Part shown: one piece after another, positions 8,745-16,385 of the stretch
Layout: the number at the start of each line of letters is the position of its first letter
Position numbering within the stretch: position 1 is the stretch's first letter
Source of the DNA: Bacteroidales bacterium
Lineage (GTDB): Bacteria; Bacteroidota; Bacteroidia; Bacteroidales; Paludibacteraceae
DNA length: 64,000 nt
Direction: 5' to 3'
Assembly: GCA_015061185.1 (NCBI GenBank)
Contig: SUWZ01000007.1
Location: 1-64,000, forward strand
Notes under the pieces: model-generated
Told to the model about the DNA's origin: nothing
What the model saw: only the letters and a program-made list of their open reading frames with translations
Database searches by the model: none
Program-made: the position numbers and the translations under genes

Positions 8745-9424
8745 TTTTCAATATTCTCATCAATGATTTTGTTAATGCCAGACACGTTTTTCGTTAGAGA
8801 AACAACTCTCTGATATTGCAACCTCCACTGCAATGCATTAGATATGGTTAAATATCCTTGTTTAGGAGGATTTTTCATTATCATTTTTGCCATGTTTTGC
8901 AAAGTTATTTCATCTGCCGGAATGTTTTTATCAGTTAAATACGCAACTATATCCTCTTCGTTAGCTTTATCTTTTATCATTTCACGCAAACGGTAAGTGG
9001 TTGTATAATCAGCAGTTCGTTCACTTGATATAAACGTGCAACTCACAAAGTGTAATGTTGTAGTTTTGGTTTTAGGATTATCAATTTTATTATATACAAA
9101 AACCAGTAAATTGTAACCTAAACCAAAAATTTTTTGTTTTGCATCTTTATATGGACATGATGATTGAGGTTGCTTTATTGATGTTACTTTTATGTCAGTC
9201 AAAATATCCTTCGATGGTAAGTCAATGCCACTTGCGGAAGAACCGATAGTTACTATGTATTTGGAATTTAATTGTTGTTGGAATTTGTGTTCTACGTATG
9301 TTCCTACTGCCTTCCCGTCTGTTATCCCGTACAATTCGCTGTTTTTAATTTTTGATTCTGCTATACAGAATTGTTTTGCTTCTGCACGCAATATTTCAAT
9401 TGTTAATTTCGTTTTTTTTGCCAT
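8741..9424 (-). CDS. Putative type II restriction endonuclease, PD-(D/E)XK type
   Basis: This 227-aa protein is encoded just upstream of, and overlapping, the methyltransferase gene. The segment SGIDLPSKDILTDIKVTS (about residues 63-80) gives D...DxK, the PD-(D/E)XK catalytic core. An upstream Glu in GTYVEHKFQQQL (about 40-50) fits the conserved acidic residue of the core helix. Family assignment rests on this motif and on context, as I do not recognise the exact subtype. Endonuclease-first order with a 4-nt overlap implies that both are made from one mRNA. I see no separate controller (C) protein and no clear TAnnTTTG promoter box just upstream. Confidence 0.75.
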   Translation of the reverse strand: MAKKTKLTIEILRAEAKQFCIAESKIKNSELYGITDGKAVGTYVEHKFQQQLNSKYIVTIGSSASGIDLPSKDILTDIKVTSIKQPQSSCPYKDAKQKIFGLGYNLLVFVYNKIDNPKTKTTTLHFVSCTFISSERTADYTTTYRLREMIKDKANEEDIVAYLTDKNIPADEITLQNMAKMIMKNPPKQGYLTISNALQWRLQYQRVVSLTKNVSGINKIIDENIEK

Positions 9425-9605
9425 ACATTTTTGTTTGAATGTTAATCAATGAACATAGAATAATCTGTTGAAATGATTAATTATGTTTCAAGAGATGAAG
9501 TGCTTAGGATTATTAGGGTGTACTGTAAAAACGAAGTGTAACCATAAGCATCCATAACTCCCCTACAAAGGTCTAAAATAATTTCATAAATTACAAATAT
9601 TATAC

Positions 9606-9613
9606 TACCTTTG
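9606..9613 (+). promoter_or_regulatory. Probable -7 box for the DUF2157 operon
   Basis: TACCTTTG matches TAnnTTTG and lies 83 nt before the ATG at 9696. No TTTG at the usual distance upstream is visible. Apart from this, 9425-9695 (about 270 bp) shows no gene. It ends with TTATAGAACC, a sequence shared with the repeat at 10796-10810. Confidence 0.35.
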
Positions 9614-9695
9614 ACCTTCGAAAAAACTTTTGCAGTAGCCATAATGAGGTTCAGGTTATTCGCTAAAAGAGTTTTTATAGAACCTCACTAAAAAA

Positions 9696-10616
9696 ATGGA
9701 AGGAAATAGTATTATTAACACGACACCTGCGGGAAAAGTTGATGCACAAAAGTGGTTGAGGTTTTCTGAAGTTTTGACGCTCTCGCTTGGAGCCGGTCTC
9801 CTGTTGAGCGGAATCATATTTTTCTTTGCCTACAACTGGGAAACGATTCATCGTTTTGTAAAGATGGGGATTGTGGTGGCTCTTTTGCTCTCCACCTTTG
9901 TCGCCGTGGTGAAAGTGCCCATGCGAGACTGGGTGCGCAACATAACCATTTTTTCCATGTGCATACTGGTAGGTGCTTTCTTGGCTCTGTTCGGACAAAT
10001 ATACCAGACGGGAGCAGACAGTTACACGCTCTTCCTCTCTTGGGCTATTTGCATTGTGGTTTGGGTGGTTGTGGCAGACTTCTATCCGTTATGGATTTTC
10101 TTTATCGGCTTGACGATGCTTGCCTACGGCTTGATTCCGTCTGTCAAATTGGGATTCACAGACTTTGTGGTTATCACCTCTCTTTTCATCCTCTTTTTTG
10201 AATTTTCACCGAAGTTGATTCCGCATAAAAGTGTTGCACCAAAATGGTTTATGACACTGCTTTTCAGTGTTGCATACACCCTCGCCGTGATCATGATTTC
10301 AATTGTTATCTTTGATGGCTTTGACTATATTGAGGGCTGGGATTTTTCTGTTAGCATAGCAGTGAGCGCAGCAACCCTCTTTTATGCGTTCATGAAGAGA
10401 AACCTCATGCTCTATTCTATTTTCTGCATAGGTGTTTTAACCATAATATATGAATTATTGCTTCGGATTATAGATGATTGGGAGATGATGTTTTGGGTCT
10501 CAATACCATTTATGACCACCATCTATTTTTTAGGCAAACACCTCATAGACAAAAAGAGGGAGTGGGATGCGATTTCTTCTGCAAATCAGCAGACAGAGAA
10601 TCAAAACAATGAGTAA
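9696..10616 (+). CDS. DUF2157 domain-containing membrane protein
   Basis: The 306-aa protein has a soluble N-terminus (AQKWLRFSEVLTLSLGAGLLLSGIIFFFAYNW) followed by about 8-9 hydrophobic helices. The AGLLLSGIIFFFAYNW segment is typical of DUF2157 proteins. These are commonly encoded next to DUF4401 and GDYXXLXY proteins, exactly as here (10840 and 11796). The three probably form an inner-membrane complex of unknown role. The gap to the next gene holds a 188-bp element with inverted ends. The start is chosen at the ATG of the track. Confidence 0.85.
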   Translation: MEGNSIINTTPAGKVDAQKWLRFSEVLTLSLGAGLLLSGIIFFFAYNWETIHRFVKMGIVVALLLSTFVAVVKVPMRDWVRNITIFSMCILVGAFLALFGQIYQTGADSYTLFLSWAICIVVWVVVADFYPLWIFFIGLTMLAYGLIPSVKLGFTDFVVITSLFILFFEFSPKLIPHKSVAPKWFMTLLFSVAYTLAVIMISIVIFDGFDYIEGWDFSVSIAVSAATLFYAFMKRNLMLYSIFCIGVLTIIYELLLRIIDDWEMMFWVSIPFMTTIYFLGKHLIDKKREWDAISSANQQTENQNNE

Positions 10617-10621
10617 GGTGA

Positions 10622-10809
10622 GTTCTATAAATTCACCGTTTATAATTAAAAAGTACAAATCGTGGGTTGATAAACTTTTCGGCACTTTTTGATTTATTTC
10701 AGCAACTTGCTGATTGTCGGTCGGTTACAGTGCCTGCACTGCTCCCTACTTTCGCACAGCAATCTGCTCGAAATAAATTCAAAAATTCCTCGAAATGAAT
10801 TTATAGAAC
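10622..10809. repeat. MITE-like element with perfect 14-bp inverted ends
   Basis: GTTCTATAAATTCA (10622-10635) and TGAATTTATAGAAC (10796-10809) are perfect reverse complements enclosing about 160 bp. A partly palindromic inner part (GATTTATTTCAGCAA near GAAATAAATTC) makes the whole unit foldable. Near-identical ends bound a smaller unit at 16291-16373. No ORF lies inside. It separates two genes of one operon, so as RNA it could form a long hairpin between cistrons. Confidence 0.7.
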
Positions 10810-10839
10810 CCTACTTAAAAACTTTCAAAAGGATTGTTT

Positions 10840-11799
10840 ATGGAATTTACAGACAAATATGATTTGACAGGGGGCACAAAACTGACGTGGCCGCTCAAAT
10901 TGCTCTTTTATATTGGAGGACAGATAACCATGTTAATGGTTGGTGCCCCGTTGGCACTAATAGTGGATGGTTCTGCAGGTGCCGCTCTTGTCTTGGGCTT
11001 ATGCTTGATTATTGGCTCTATCATAATGACGAGAATAGTTGATAACGAAAAACTTATACTTTCGGTAGCACTGCCACTTTTCTTTTCTGGAGAAGTTCTT
11101 TCTTCTTATATGTTGATAAATCATGAAATGCCTGAAAGTGCTTTCTGCTTTTTTGAAATCTGCGTGCTGATTGTATCGTGGATTTTTTGCCGAAACCATT
11201 TTTTGAGACAGATCATTCTTTTGTCGATTGTCTCTGTCTTCCCTCTAATGTTCGATTTTATAGGATATTCTTTTTTGAAAAACTTTTCATTTTACTACTC
11301 AATCCTCTTGATGGTTATCTACGGCTTGACGATTTGGTTTGATGCGGATAAATTCAAAAAAGAAAATCTTTATGCACAATATATACCCACCCTTCGCTTT
11401 TGTATAGTAGTTGTTGCTATCCCCTACGCTTTGTTGGGTATTGACAATGTAGCGCAGTCTATTATTTGCGCCTTATTAAGTTTCGCAGTGGCACTCTTTA
11501 TATTGTCAAAGCAGGAGATAGGATCCACAAAAAAAGCTTTGGGCACGGCTCTTGTTTTGTTAGGTTGCGCAGCCTCCTGCGTTACGCCCAACGTCTCACT
11601 TGCTGTGCTGGGCTTGATTCTCACCTACATGGTGTTGGACAAGTTCGGTGTGGTTGCGTTTGGACTCTTCTTAATCTATTCTATCGGCAAGTTCTACTAC
11701 GACATGGAGATCTTACTAAGTCATAAATCATACTTGCTTATGGGTAGCGGAATCATCTTTTTACTACTATTCTTTTTCATCAACAGATTAAAAAAATGA
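10840..11799 (+). CDS. DUF4401 domain-containing membrane protein
   Basis: The product is about 319 aa with a short hydrophilic N-terminus and about 10 hydrophobic helices. The track starts at a TTG (10834). I prefer the ATG at 10840 because AAAAGGA lies 6 nt upstream and would be too close to the TTG. The assignment to DUF4401 comes from position and architecture between DUF2157 and GDYXXLXY genes, the standard trio, and from the helix pattern. The stop overlaps the next ATG by 4 nt. Molecular function is not known. Confidence 0.75.
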   Translation: MEFTDKYDLTGGTKLTWPLKLLFYIGGQITMLMVGAPLALIVDGSAGAALVLGLCLIIGSIIMTRIVDNEKLILSVALPLFFSGEVLSSYMLINHEMPESAFCFFEICVLIVSWIFCRNHFLRQIILLSIVSVFPLMFDFIGYSFLKNFSFYYSILLMVIYGLTIWFDADKFKKENLYAQYIPTLRFCIVVVAIPYALLGIDNVAQSIICALLSFAVALFILSKQEIGSTKKALGTALVLLGCAASCVTPNVSLAVLGLILTYMVLDKFGVVAFGLFLIYSIGKFYYDMEILLSHKSYLLMGSGIIFLLLFFFINRLKK

Positions 11800-12311
11800 G
11801 CAAATTAAAACTATTCATCATATCAGCCAACATGGTGCTTGTGCTGCTGTTTTTTGGTTTCAACATAGTGAAGAACGAGAAGGTTCTGAGCGAAGGTGAG
11901 ACTGTGTTGCTGGAATTGCGTCCGGTGGACCCTCGCTCGCTTATGCAAGGGGACTATATGACTCTTCATTTTGAAGTTTGTAATCATATTTATGGCCTTG
12001 AAGCAGAATCGAATAAATTTTGCGTTGTGCGGTTAGACGATGATAGAGTCGCCCATTTTGTCAGTTTGACCAATGACGCAGCAGTTGCATTAAAAGAGGA
12101 CGAACTTCTGCTTCGATATTCTTTAGAAAAAAACAGCTGGGGAGGAAAGTCCTATACCATCGGTTCAGACAGTTATTTCTTTCAAGAAGGTACAGGCAAT
12201 AAATATGTGGCTGCTACGTACGGTATGCTGAAAGTTGTGACAAAAGGAGAGATGATTGGGACTTGCAGCCTTGTCGGACTGTGCGATGAGAACAAAAAAC
12301 TGATTGAGTGA
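11796..12311 (+). CDS. GDYXXLXY domain-containing protein
   Basis: The 171-aa protein has one N-terminal hydrophobic helix (residues 6-25) and then a periplasmic domain containing RPVDPRSLMQGDYMTLHFEV. This carries the GDYxxLxY signature with F in the last position. The family accompanies DUF2157 and DUF4401 proteins. It starts within the last codons of the upstream gene, which implies translational coupling. It probably forms the extracytoplasmic part of the same membrane complex, whose role is unknown. Confidence 0.85.
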   Translation: MSKLKLFIISANMVLVLLFFGFNIVKNEKVLSEGETVLLELRPVDPRSLMQGDYMTLHFEVCNHIYGLEAESNKFCVVRLDDDRVAHFVSLTNDAAVALKEDELLLRYSLEKNSWGGKSYTIGSDSYFFQEGTGNKYVAATYGMLKVVTKGEMIGTCSLVGLCDENKKLIE

Positions 12312-12342
12312 GTTTGTTTTGACCATCCAGCTCGATAGGATC

Positions 12343-12393
12343 TGCAATTCGACTGCTCCGAGTACAAGCATTTGCAATGCACTAACAACCAGA
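12343..12393. repeat. Diverged direct repeat, left copy (pairs with 14679-14729)
   Basis: The segment TGCAATTCG...GCATTTGCAATGCA aligns at roughly 70% with TGCAATCCG...GCATTTGCAAAACA at 14679. Both follow shortly after a stop codon. The two copies bracket the AAA-nuclease gene and the small frameshifted gene. Confidence 0.45.
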
Positions 12394-12430
12394 GCTGTAT
12401 ATATTCACTCTCAACGTTACGCTCCAACCT

Positions 12431-12522
12431 GCGTCCTGAAAGGGCAAAACTCATCAGCCGTTGGCTCCGCCCTCGGCAATGCCCCCACACAACAAAACTC
12501 GCCCCAACGGGGCAAAAGCATT
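12431..12522. repeat. Dispersed GC-rich intergenic repeat, copy 2 (inverted)
   Basis: This stretch contains CATCAGCCGTTGGCTCCGCC and GCCCCAACGGGGCAAAAGCA, and matches the reverse complement of 1396-1490 over about 90 bp with some indels. It lies just upstream of the AAA-ATPase/nuclease gene. Confidence 0.7.
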
Positions 12523-12590
12523 AATTCCTAACTCCTCATCCCTCATTCATTAATTTTTGTTACACCTCTATGAAATCACGCTCAAAACAT

Positions 12591-12598
12591 TATCTTTG
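12591..12598 (+). promoter_or_regulatory. Probable -7 box for the AAA-nuclease gene
   Basis: TATCTTTG matches TAnnTTTG, 20 nt before the ATG at 12619. No convincing -33 box is seen at 19-21 nt. Confidence 0.45.
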
Positions 12599-12618
12599 CA
12601 GAAAGAAAAATTCAGCGT

Positions 12619-14181
12619 ATGGAGCAGACGTTAAAAAACTTGCCAATCGGCATTCAGGATTTCGAGAAACTGCGTAAGGAGAATTACTTATACGTAGATA
12701 AAACTGCGTTGATGCATCGCCTTGTGTCAACAGGGAGTTATTATTTCCTCTCTCGTCCTCGTCGCTTTGGTAAGAGTTTGCTTATCAGTACGTTGAAGGC
12801 TTATTTCCTTGGCAAGAAAGATTTGTTCGAGGGTCTTGCCGTTGAGCAATTGGAGCAGAAATGGACAGTGCATCCGGTGCTGCATTTGGATTTGAATACT
12901 GATAATTACGATAGTAAAGCTGCTTTAGACGACAGAATCGCCTTGTCGTTGGGAAATTGGGAAAAACTTTACGGCAGAAATGAATTGGAAAAGTCGTTCG
13001 GGGCACGTTTTGAGGGAGTTATCCAGCGAGCCTACGAAAAGACCGGCGAGCGTGTCGTGATTTTGGTGGACGAGTACGACAAACCGTTGTTGCAAGCCAT
13101 TGGCGATGACAAGCTTCAGGACACATTCCGCACCACCCTGAAATCTTTCTACGGCGCGCTGAAAAGCAAGGACGACTGCATAAAGTTTGCCATGCTTACA
13201 GGAGTGACGAAGTTCGGCAAAGTGAGCGTGTTCAGTGACTTGAACAATCTGAAGGATATATCTTTAGACAATCGCTATTATAATCTTTGCGGTATTGATG
13301 AAGATGAGTTGCGTGGCGTCTTGACTCCGTATGTTCAGCGTTTAGCGAGTGTTCAAAAAATTTCTTTGGACAAGGCTTATTCGGAATTAAAGCGAAATTA
13401 TGATGGTTATCATTTTTCAGAAGATGCCCCTGGAATGTATAATCCGTTCAGTGTTTTGAACACTTTGGATAACTTGAAATTCGGCAGCTACTGGTTCGAG
13501 ACCGGCACACCGTCTTACTTGGTTGAATTGATGCAAGACCAAGATATGAAGCTGTGGAATATAACAAAAAAGTTGGTTAGTTCTGATGTCCTAAATTCGG
13601 TTGACATTGCTACTACAGAACCGATTTCGGTGATTTTCCAGAGCGGATACTTGACGATCAAAGGGTATAAAAACGAATATGATGGCTATTTATTAGGATT
13701 CCCTAATGAGGAGGTAAAACGCGGATTTTTGCGCTATCTGATACCTCGTTACACATCAGTCCGACCAAGTGATACTGCATTTGAGATAGAAAGTTTTGTT
13801 GAGGAGGTAAGAGGTGGTGATATTTCGGGTTTTATGAAACGTTTGAAATCTTTCTTCGCAAACACTCCCTATGACCTCATCAAGGACACTGAAAACCACT
13901 ACCAGAACGTGCTTTTCATCTTGTGCAACCTCTGCGGACTCTACACGAAAGCTGAGTTTCACACTTCCGACGGACGTGTGGACATGACCATCGAGACAAC
14001 CGATTACGTCTATATCTTCGAGTTCAAATACAACGGCACTGCCGAAGAGGCGATGTCCCAAATCAAAGAGAAGAACTACGCCCAACCGTTCTTGGCAAGC
14101 GACAAAAAGATAGCCCTGATTGGTGCGAACTTCAGTGGCGAGACAAGAAACATTGAGAAGTATTTGGATGAGTGGCTGTAA
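12619..14181 (+). CDS. AAA-ATPase-like protein with C-terminal PD-(D/E)XK nuclease domain
   Basis: The 520-aa protein begins LPIGIQDFEKLRKENYLYVDKT, the hallmark start of the Bacteroidetes AAA-ATPase-like/DUF1703 family. A Walker A-like loop SRPRRFGKSLL (about 43-53) replaces the classical GxxGxGKT, as is usual for this family. IVLVDEYDKPLL (about 148-159) is the Walker B region. The C-terminus has GRVDMTIETTDYVYIFEFKY (about 452-471), a D...ExK-type nuclease core. The family is common in multiple copies in gut Bacteroidales and its biological role is unproven; a mobile or defence role is inference. It is flanked by dispersed repeats on both sides. Confidence 0.9.
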   Translation: MEQTLKNLPIGIQDFEKLRKENYLYVDKTALMHRLVSTGSYYFLSRPRRFGKSLLISTLKAYFLGKKDLFEGLAVEQLEQKWTVHPVLHLDLNTDNYDSKAALDDRIALSLGNWEKLYGRNELEKSFGARFEGVIQRAYEKTGERVVILVDEYDKPLLQAIGDDKLQDTFRTTLKSFYGALKSKDDCIKFAMLTGVTKFGKVSVFSDLNNLKDISLDNRYYNLCGIDEDELRGVLTPYVQRLASVQKISLDKAYSELKRNYDGYHFSEDAPGMYNPFSVLNTLDNLKFGSYWFETGTPSYLVELMQDQDMKLWNITKKLVSSDVLNSVDIATTEPISVIFQSGYLTIKGYKNEYDGYLLGFPNEEVKRGFLRYLIPRYTSVRPSDTAFEIESFVEEVRGGDISGFMKRLKSFFANTPYDLIKDTENHYQNVLFILCNLCGLYTKAEFHTSDGRVDMTIETTDYVYIFEFKYNGTAEEAMSQIKEKNYAQPFLASDKKIALIGANFSGETRNIEKYLDEWL

Positions 14182-14231
14182 ACAGCTATCTTTTTTTGAA
14201 TTAAATTTAAACAACTTAACGGTACACGAAA

Positions 14232-14667
14232 ATGAAAAAAAAGATTGCTTTATCCATTTGTCTATTAGTAAGTTTCGTATATTTTTTTTTTAGATAGAGA
14301 TAAAATTGTCGTTTTTTCTTGTCCTGAAGACTGTGAGATAGGTATGTCGGGACAATTTGTTGAAATTGAATTTATTAATCAATTATTTCTGCCAATCGTA
14401 TTTGAAAAAACAGATAGTTTTAAAGGATTGCAATTAGAGTCAATTCAGTCATTGTCTGATGATTTGGATTTAGAAACAAAAGCAAGTTTAGGATCATGGC
14501 GAATGGAAAGTTGTATTGTTCATTATAACAAGTTTGGATTTATTGATGACATATACGTACTTGGTAATAGTGGATATTACTTTCATTCTGTTTATCATGA
14601 AGTTAGTGTGACCAGTAAAAGGGAATTAAAGGTGATTGATTTGATAAAGCAATCTTCTATCATCTGA
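14232..14667 (+). pseudogene. Small exported or membrane protein gene frameshifted in a T10 tract
   Basis: The ATG at 14232 opens MKKKIALSICLLVSFVYFFF, a signal or anchor helix, but hits TAG at 14295 straight after a run of ten T (14282-14291). Removing one T joins this start in frame to the 107-aa ORF at 14344-14667, giving about 144 aa reading ...VYFFLDRDKIVVFSCPEDCEIGMSGQFVEIEF. The joined protein has a convincing N-terminal helix and a continuous hydrophilic domain. Possible causes are a decayed gene, a phase-variable homopolymer, or a sequencing error. The family is not recognised. Confidence 0.6.
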
Positions 14668-14678
14668 CTGGTCTGACT

Positions 14679-14729
14679 TGCAATCCGTCCGCACTGACAT
14701 ATAGGCATTTGCAAAACATTCACTAATAC
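14679..14729. repeat. Diverged direct repeat, right copy (pairs with 12343-12393)
   Basis: This is the partner of 12343-12393 and shares TGCAAT(C/T)CG and GCATTTGCAA in the same order and spacing. It lies in the gap between the frameshifted gene and the radical SAM gene, in which nothing else is seen. Confidence 0.45.
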
Positions 14730-14816
14730 GTATCTGGCTTCATGTTGCAATTACCAGCTCGGTCGGTAAGACTTGAATTTGAAATGATAACGACAGATCT
14801 AAATAAATACCATAAA

Positions 14817-15500
14817 TCACCCCACCCCTAAATCGGTGTTCCCTATCAGCACCTCGATACGGTCGTCATCTTTTATCAGAGGATAAACCTCTTTCACAAA
14901 CCAGTCTGCCAACAACTCGTCTCGCCGAACTTCAGTCCCATTGTTGCAGAAAAAGTTGACGCTCATATATTCGAAATGCTTTTTAGCCAGTTCGATGTCA
15001 GTAATGATGCGCTCCTTAGTGTCGCCTTTCGTGCAAACCAGCAGACAGACTCCGCTAAAATATTTCGCCACATCGGTAACAGTCACATCAGCTGGCACAC
15101 CCTTGTTCCACTGCCTTCTGCGAAGGCCATCGAACGACTCGATACCGCAGCGGAACTTAACTCTCACCGGCGAAAAACGTTTGGCAAACTCCTCCAACCG
15201 ATTTCGGTACATATAGTGCATTTCGAACCAAACCGTATGAATTTTTTTCTCCGCCAACACCTTTTTGATTAAATCTAAAGTTTGCTCGTCCAATTCAATT
15301 CCGGAACCGGAGTTTATCACATCCAGCACACCAAATTTGCCGGTCACTCTACTCAAAACCATACGATTCACCTCAAAAGGATTGTTGCTCACATCGGTGT
15401 GGTAATCACAAAACGAGCACTTTGCCCATCTGCATCCACAACCTTGCAACAGCACAAACTCACGGGGCATTTTTGTTAAAATCTCTGCGTAACGCTCCAT
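14817..15500 (-). CDS. Radical SAM protein, candidate queuosine/queuine salvage enzyme
   Basis: The 227-aa protein has a cysteine cluster near the N-terminus at C21, C23, C28 and C31 (GCGCRWAKCSFC). This gives CX4CX2C (C23/C28/C31) or CX6CX2C rather than the canonical CX3CX2C that binds the 4Fe-4S cluster. A Gly-rich stretch INSGSGIELD (about 62-71) fits the SAM-binding GxIxGxxE-like motif. It starts 2 nt after the stop of the queuosine-precursor transporter gene, so the pair forms an operon. Radical SAM queuine lyases (QueL type) are known partners of such transporters in salvage pathways, so that role is a reasoned guess from context, not a sequence match I can confirm. Confidence 0.75.
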   Translation of the reverse strand: MERYAEILTKMPREFVLLQGCGCRWAKCSFCDYHTDVSNNPFEVNRMVLSRVTGKFGVLDVINSGSGIELDEQTLDLIKKVLAEKKIHTVWFEMHYMYRNRLEEFAKRFSPVRVKFRCGIESFDGLRRRQWNKGVPADVTVTDVAKYFSGVCLLVCTKGDTKERIITDIELAKKHFEYMSVNFFCNNGTEVRRDELLADWFVKEVYPLIKDDDRIEVLIGNTDLGVG

Positions 15501-15502
15501 GC

Positions 15503-16174
15503 CTAAACACGTTCCATTCTTTTAGACAGAAAACCAATTGCCGCATACGCCATAGGCGTTCCTAAAAACGCCTCTATCAGCAACTTTACAAAATATTGAG
15601 TAAAGATCATCAGAATCAAATCTGCCACCGGCACAACACCTGCAAAAGCAATTAGCACAAACGGGACAGTATCTAAAAGATAACCCACAATTGAACTCCC
15701 AATAGTGCGCACCCAAAGACGTTTCCCTTCACTCTTTTGCTTTATTTTCTCCATCAGCCATGCGTTAGAGAGTTCTCCGCAAACAAATCCCACTAACGAA
15801 CCAATCACTATGCGCGGCACGTAGGTGAAGATGTGCTGATATGCTGCGGAGGTTTCCGCCATATAATCCGGAGCCGGCATCCACACCCCAATCATAGTGC
15901 AAACCACAAGAATGATATTGCAGACGAAAGTCATCCATATCACCTTCTTTGCCGTTTTGTAGCCCCACATCTCGGTGAGCACATCACCCAACATATAGGC
16001 GAAAGGGAATGTTATCGTCCCTGCATCAAAATAGAAAAGATTAAAGAAACCAATGACCTTGACAGCCATGATATTAGAGACCAGATACATGGTCACGAAG
16101 AGCGACGAAACAATCATCAACATAGACTGACTGTTTGTTCGGTTTTTGAAAGGGTTTTCCGATACCTTGTTCAT
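15503..16174 (-). CDS. yhhQ: Queuosine precursor transporter (VUT/YhhQ family)
   Basis: The product is about 223 aa with 6-7 transmembrane helices. The segment LGDVLTEMWGYKTAKKVIW is diagnostic of the VUT/YhhQ (COG1738) family, which imports queuine or preQ bases for tRNA modification. I chose the ATG at 16174 (MNKVSENPF) over the track start at 16240. The promoter at 16191-16221 lies inside the longer version, and family members begin near the first helix. It is co-transcribed with the downstream radical SAM gene, suggesting a two-gene queuine salvage unit. No complete de novo queuosine genes are in the window. Confidence 0.87.
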   Translation of the reverse strand: MNKVSENPFKNRTNSQSMLMIVSSLFVTMYLVSNIMAVKVIGFFNLFYFDAGTITFPFAYMLGDVLTEMWGYKTAKKVIWMTFVCNIILVVCTMIGVWMPAPDYMAETSAAYQHIFTYVPRIVIGSLVGFVCGELSNAWLMEKIKQKSEGKRLWVRTIGSSIVGYLLDTVPFVLIAFAGVVPVADLILMIFTQYFVKLLIEAFLGTPMAYAAIGFLSKRMERV

Positions 16175-16190
16175 ACGATTAAATTTTTTG

Positions 16191-16221
16191 CAAAGGTAGT
16201 AACATTTTCTCATAATGCAAA
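16191..16221 (-). promoter_or_regulatory. Bacteroidetes-type promoter for the transporter/radical SAM operon
   Basis: On the minus strand TTTG (16218-16221), 19 nt and TACCTTTG (16191-16198) form an ideal -33/-7 pair. It lies 17 nt before the chosen ATG at 16174, so the leader is very short. A preQ1-type riboswitch would not fit in it. Confidence 0.7.
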
Positions 16222-16290
16222 TATGCACACAGGACAACAAAACATAAAAAAATCCGCAACATCAATTGTTACGGACTTTAGTATAAATTG

Positions 16291-16373
16291 GTCTATAAAT
16301 TCAAAAATTTCCGAAAAATTTATCTGCCTGCCTATTTACACTTTCTACATTATAAATAGTGAATTTATAGGAC
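16291..16373. repeat. Short MITE-like element with the same inverted ends as 10622-10809
   Basis: GTCTATAAATTCA (16291-16303) faces TGAATTTATAGGAC (16360-16373), inverted apart from one extra G. The ends match those of the 188-bp element at 10622-10809, but the inner 56 bp differ. No ORF is inside. It sits between the transporter promoter and the stop of the next gene. Confidence 0.6.
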
Positions 16374-16385
16374 TCAACTATAATC

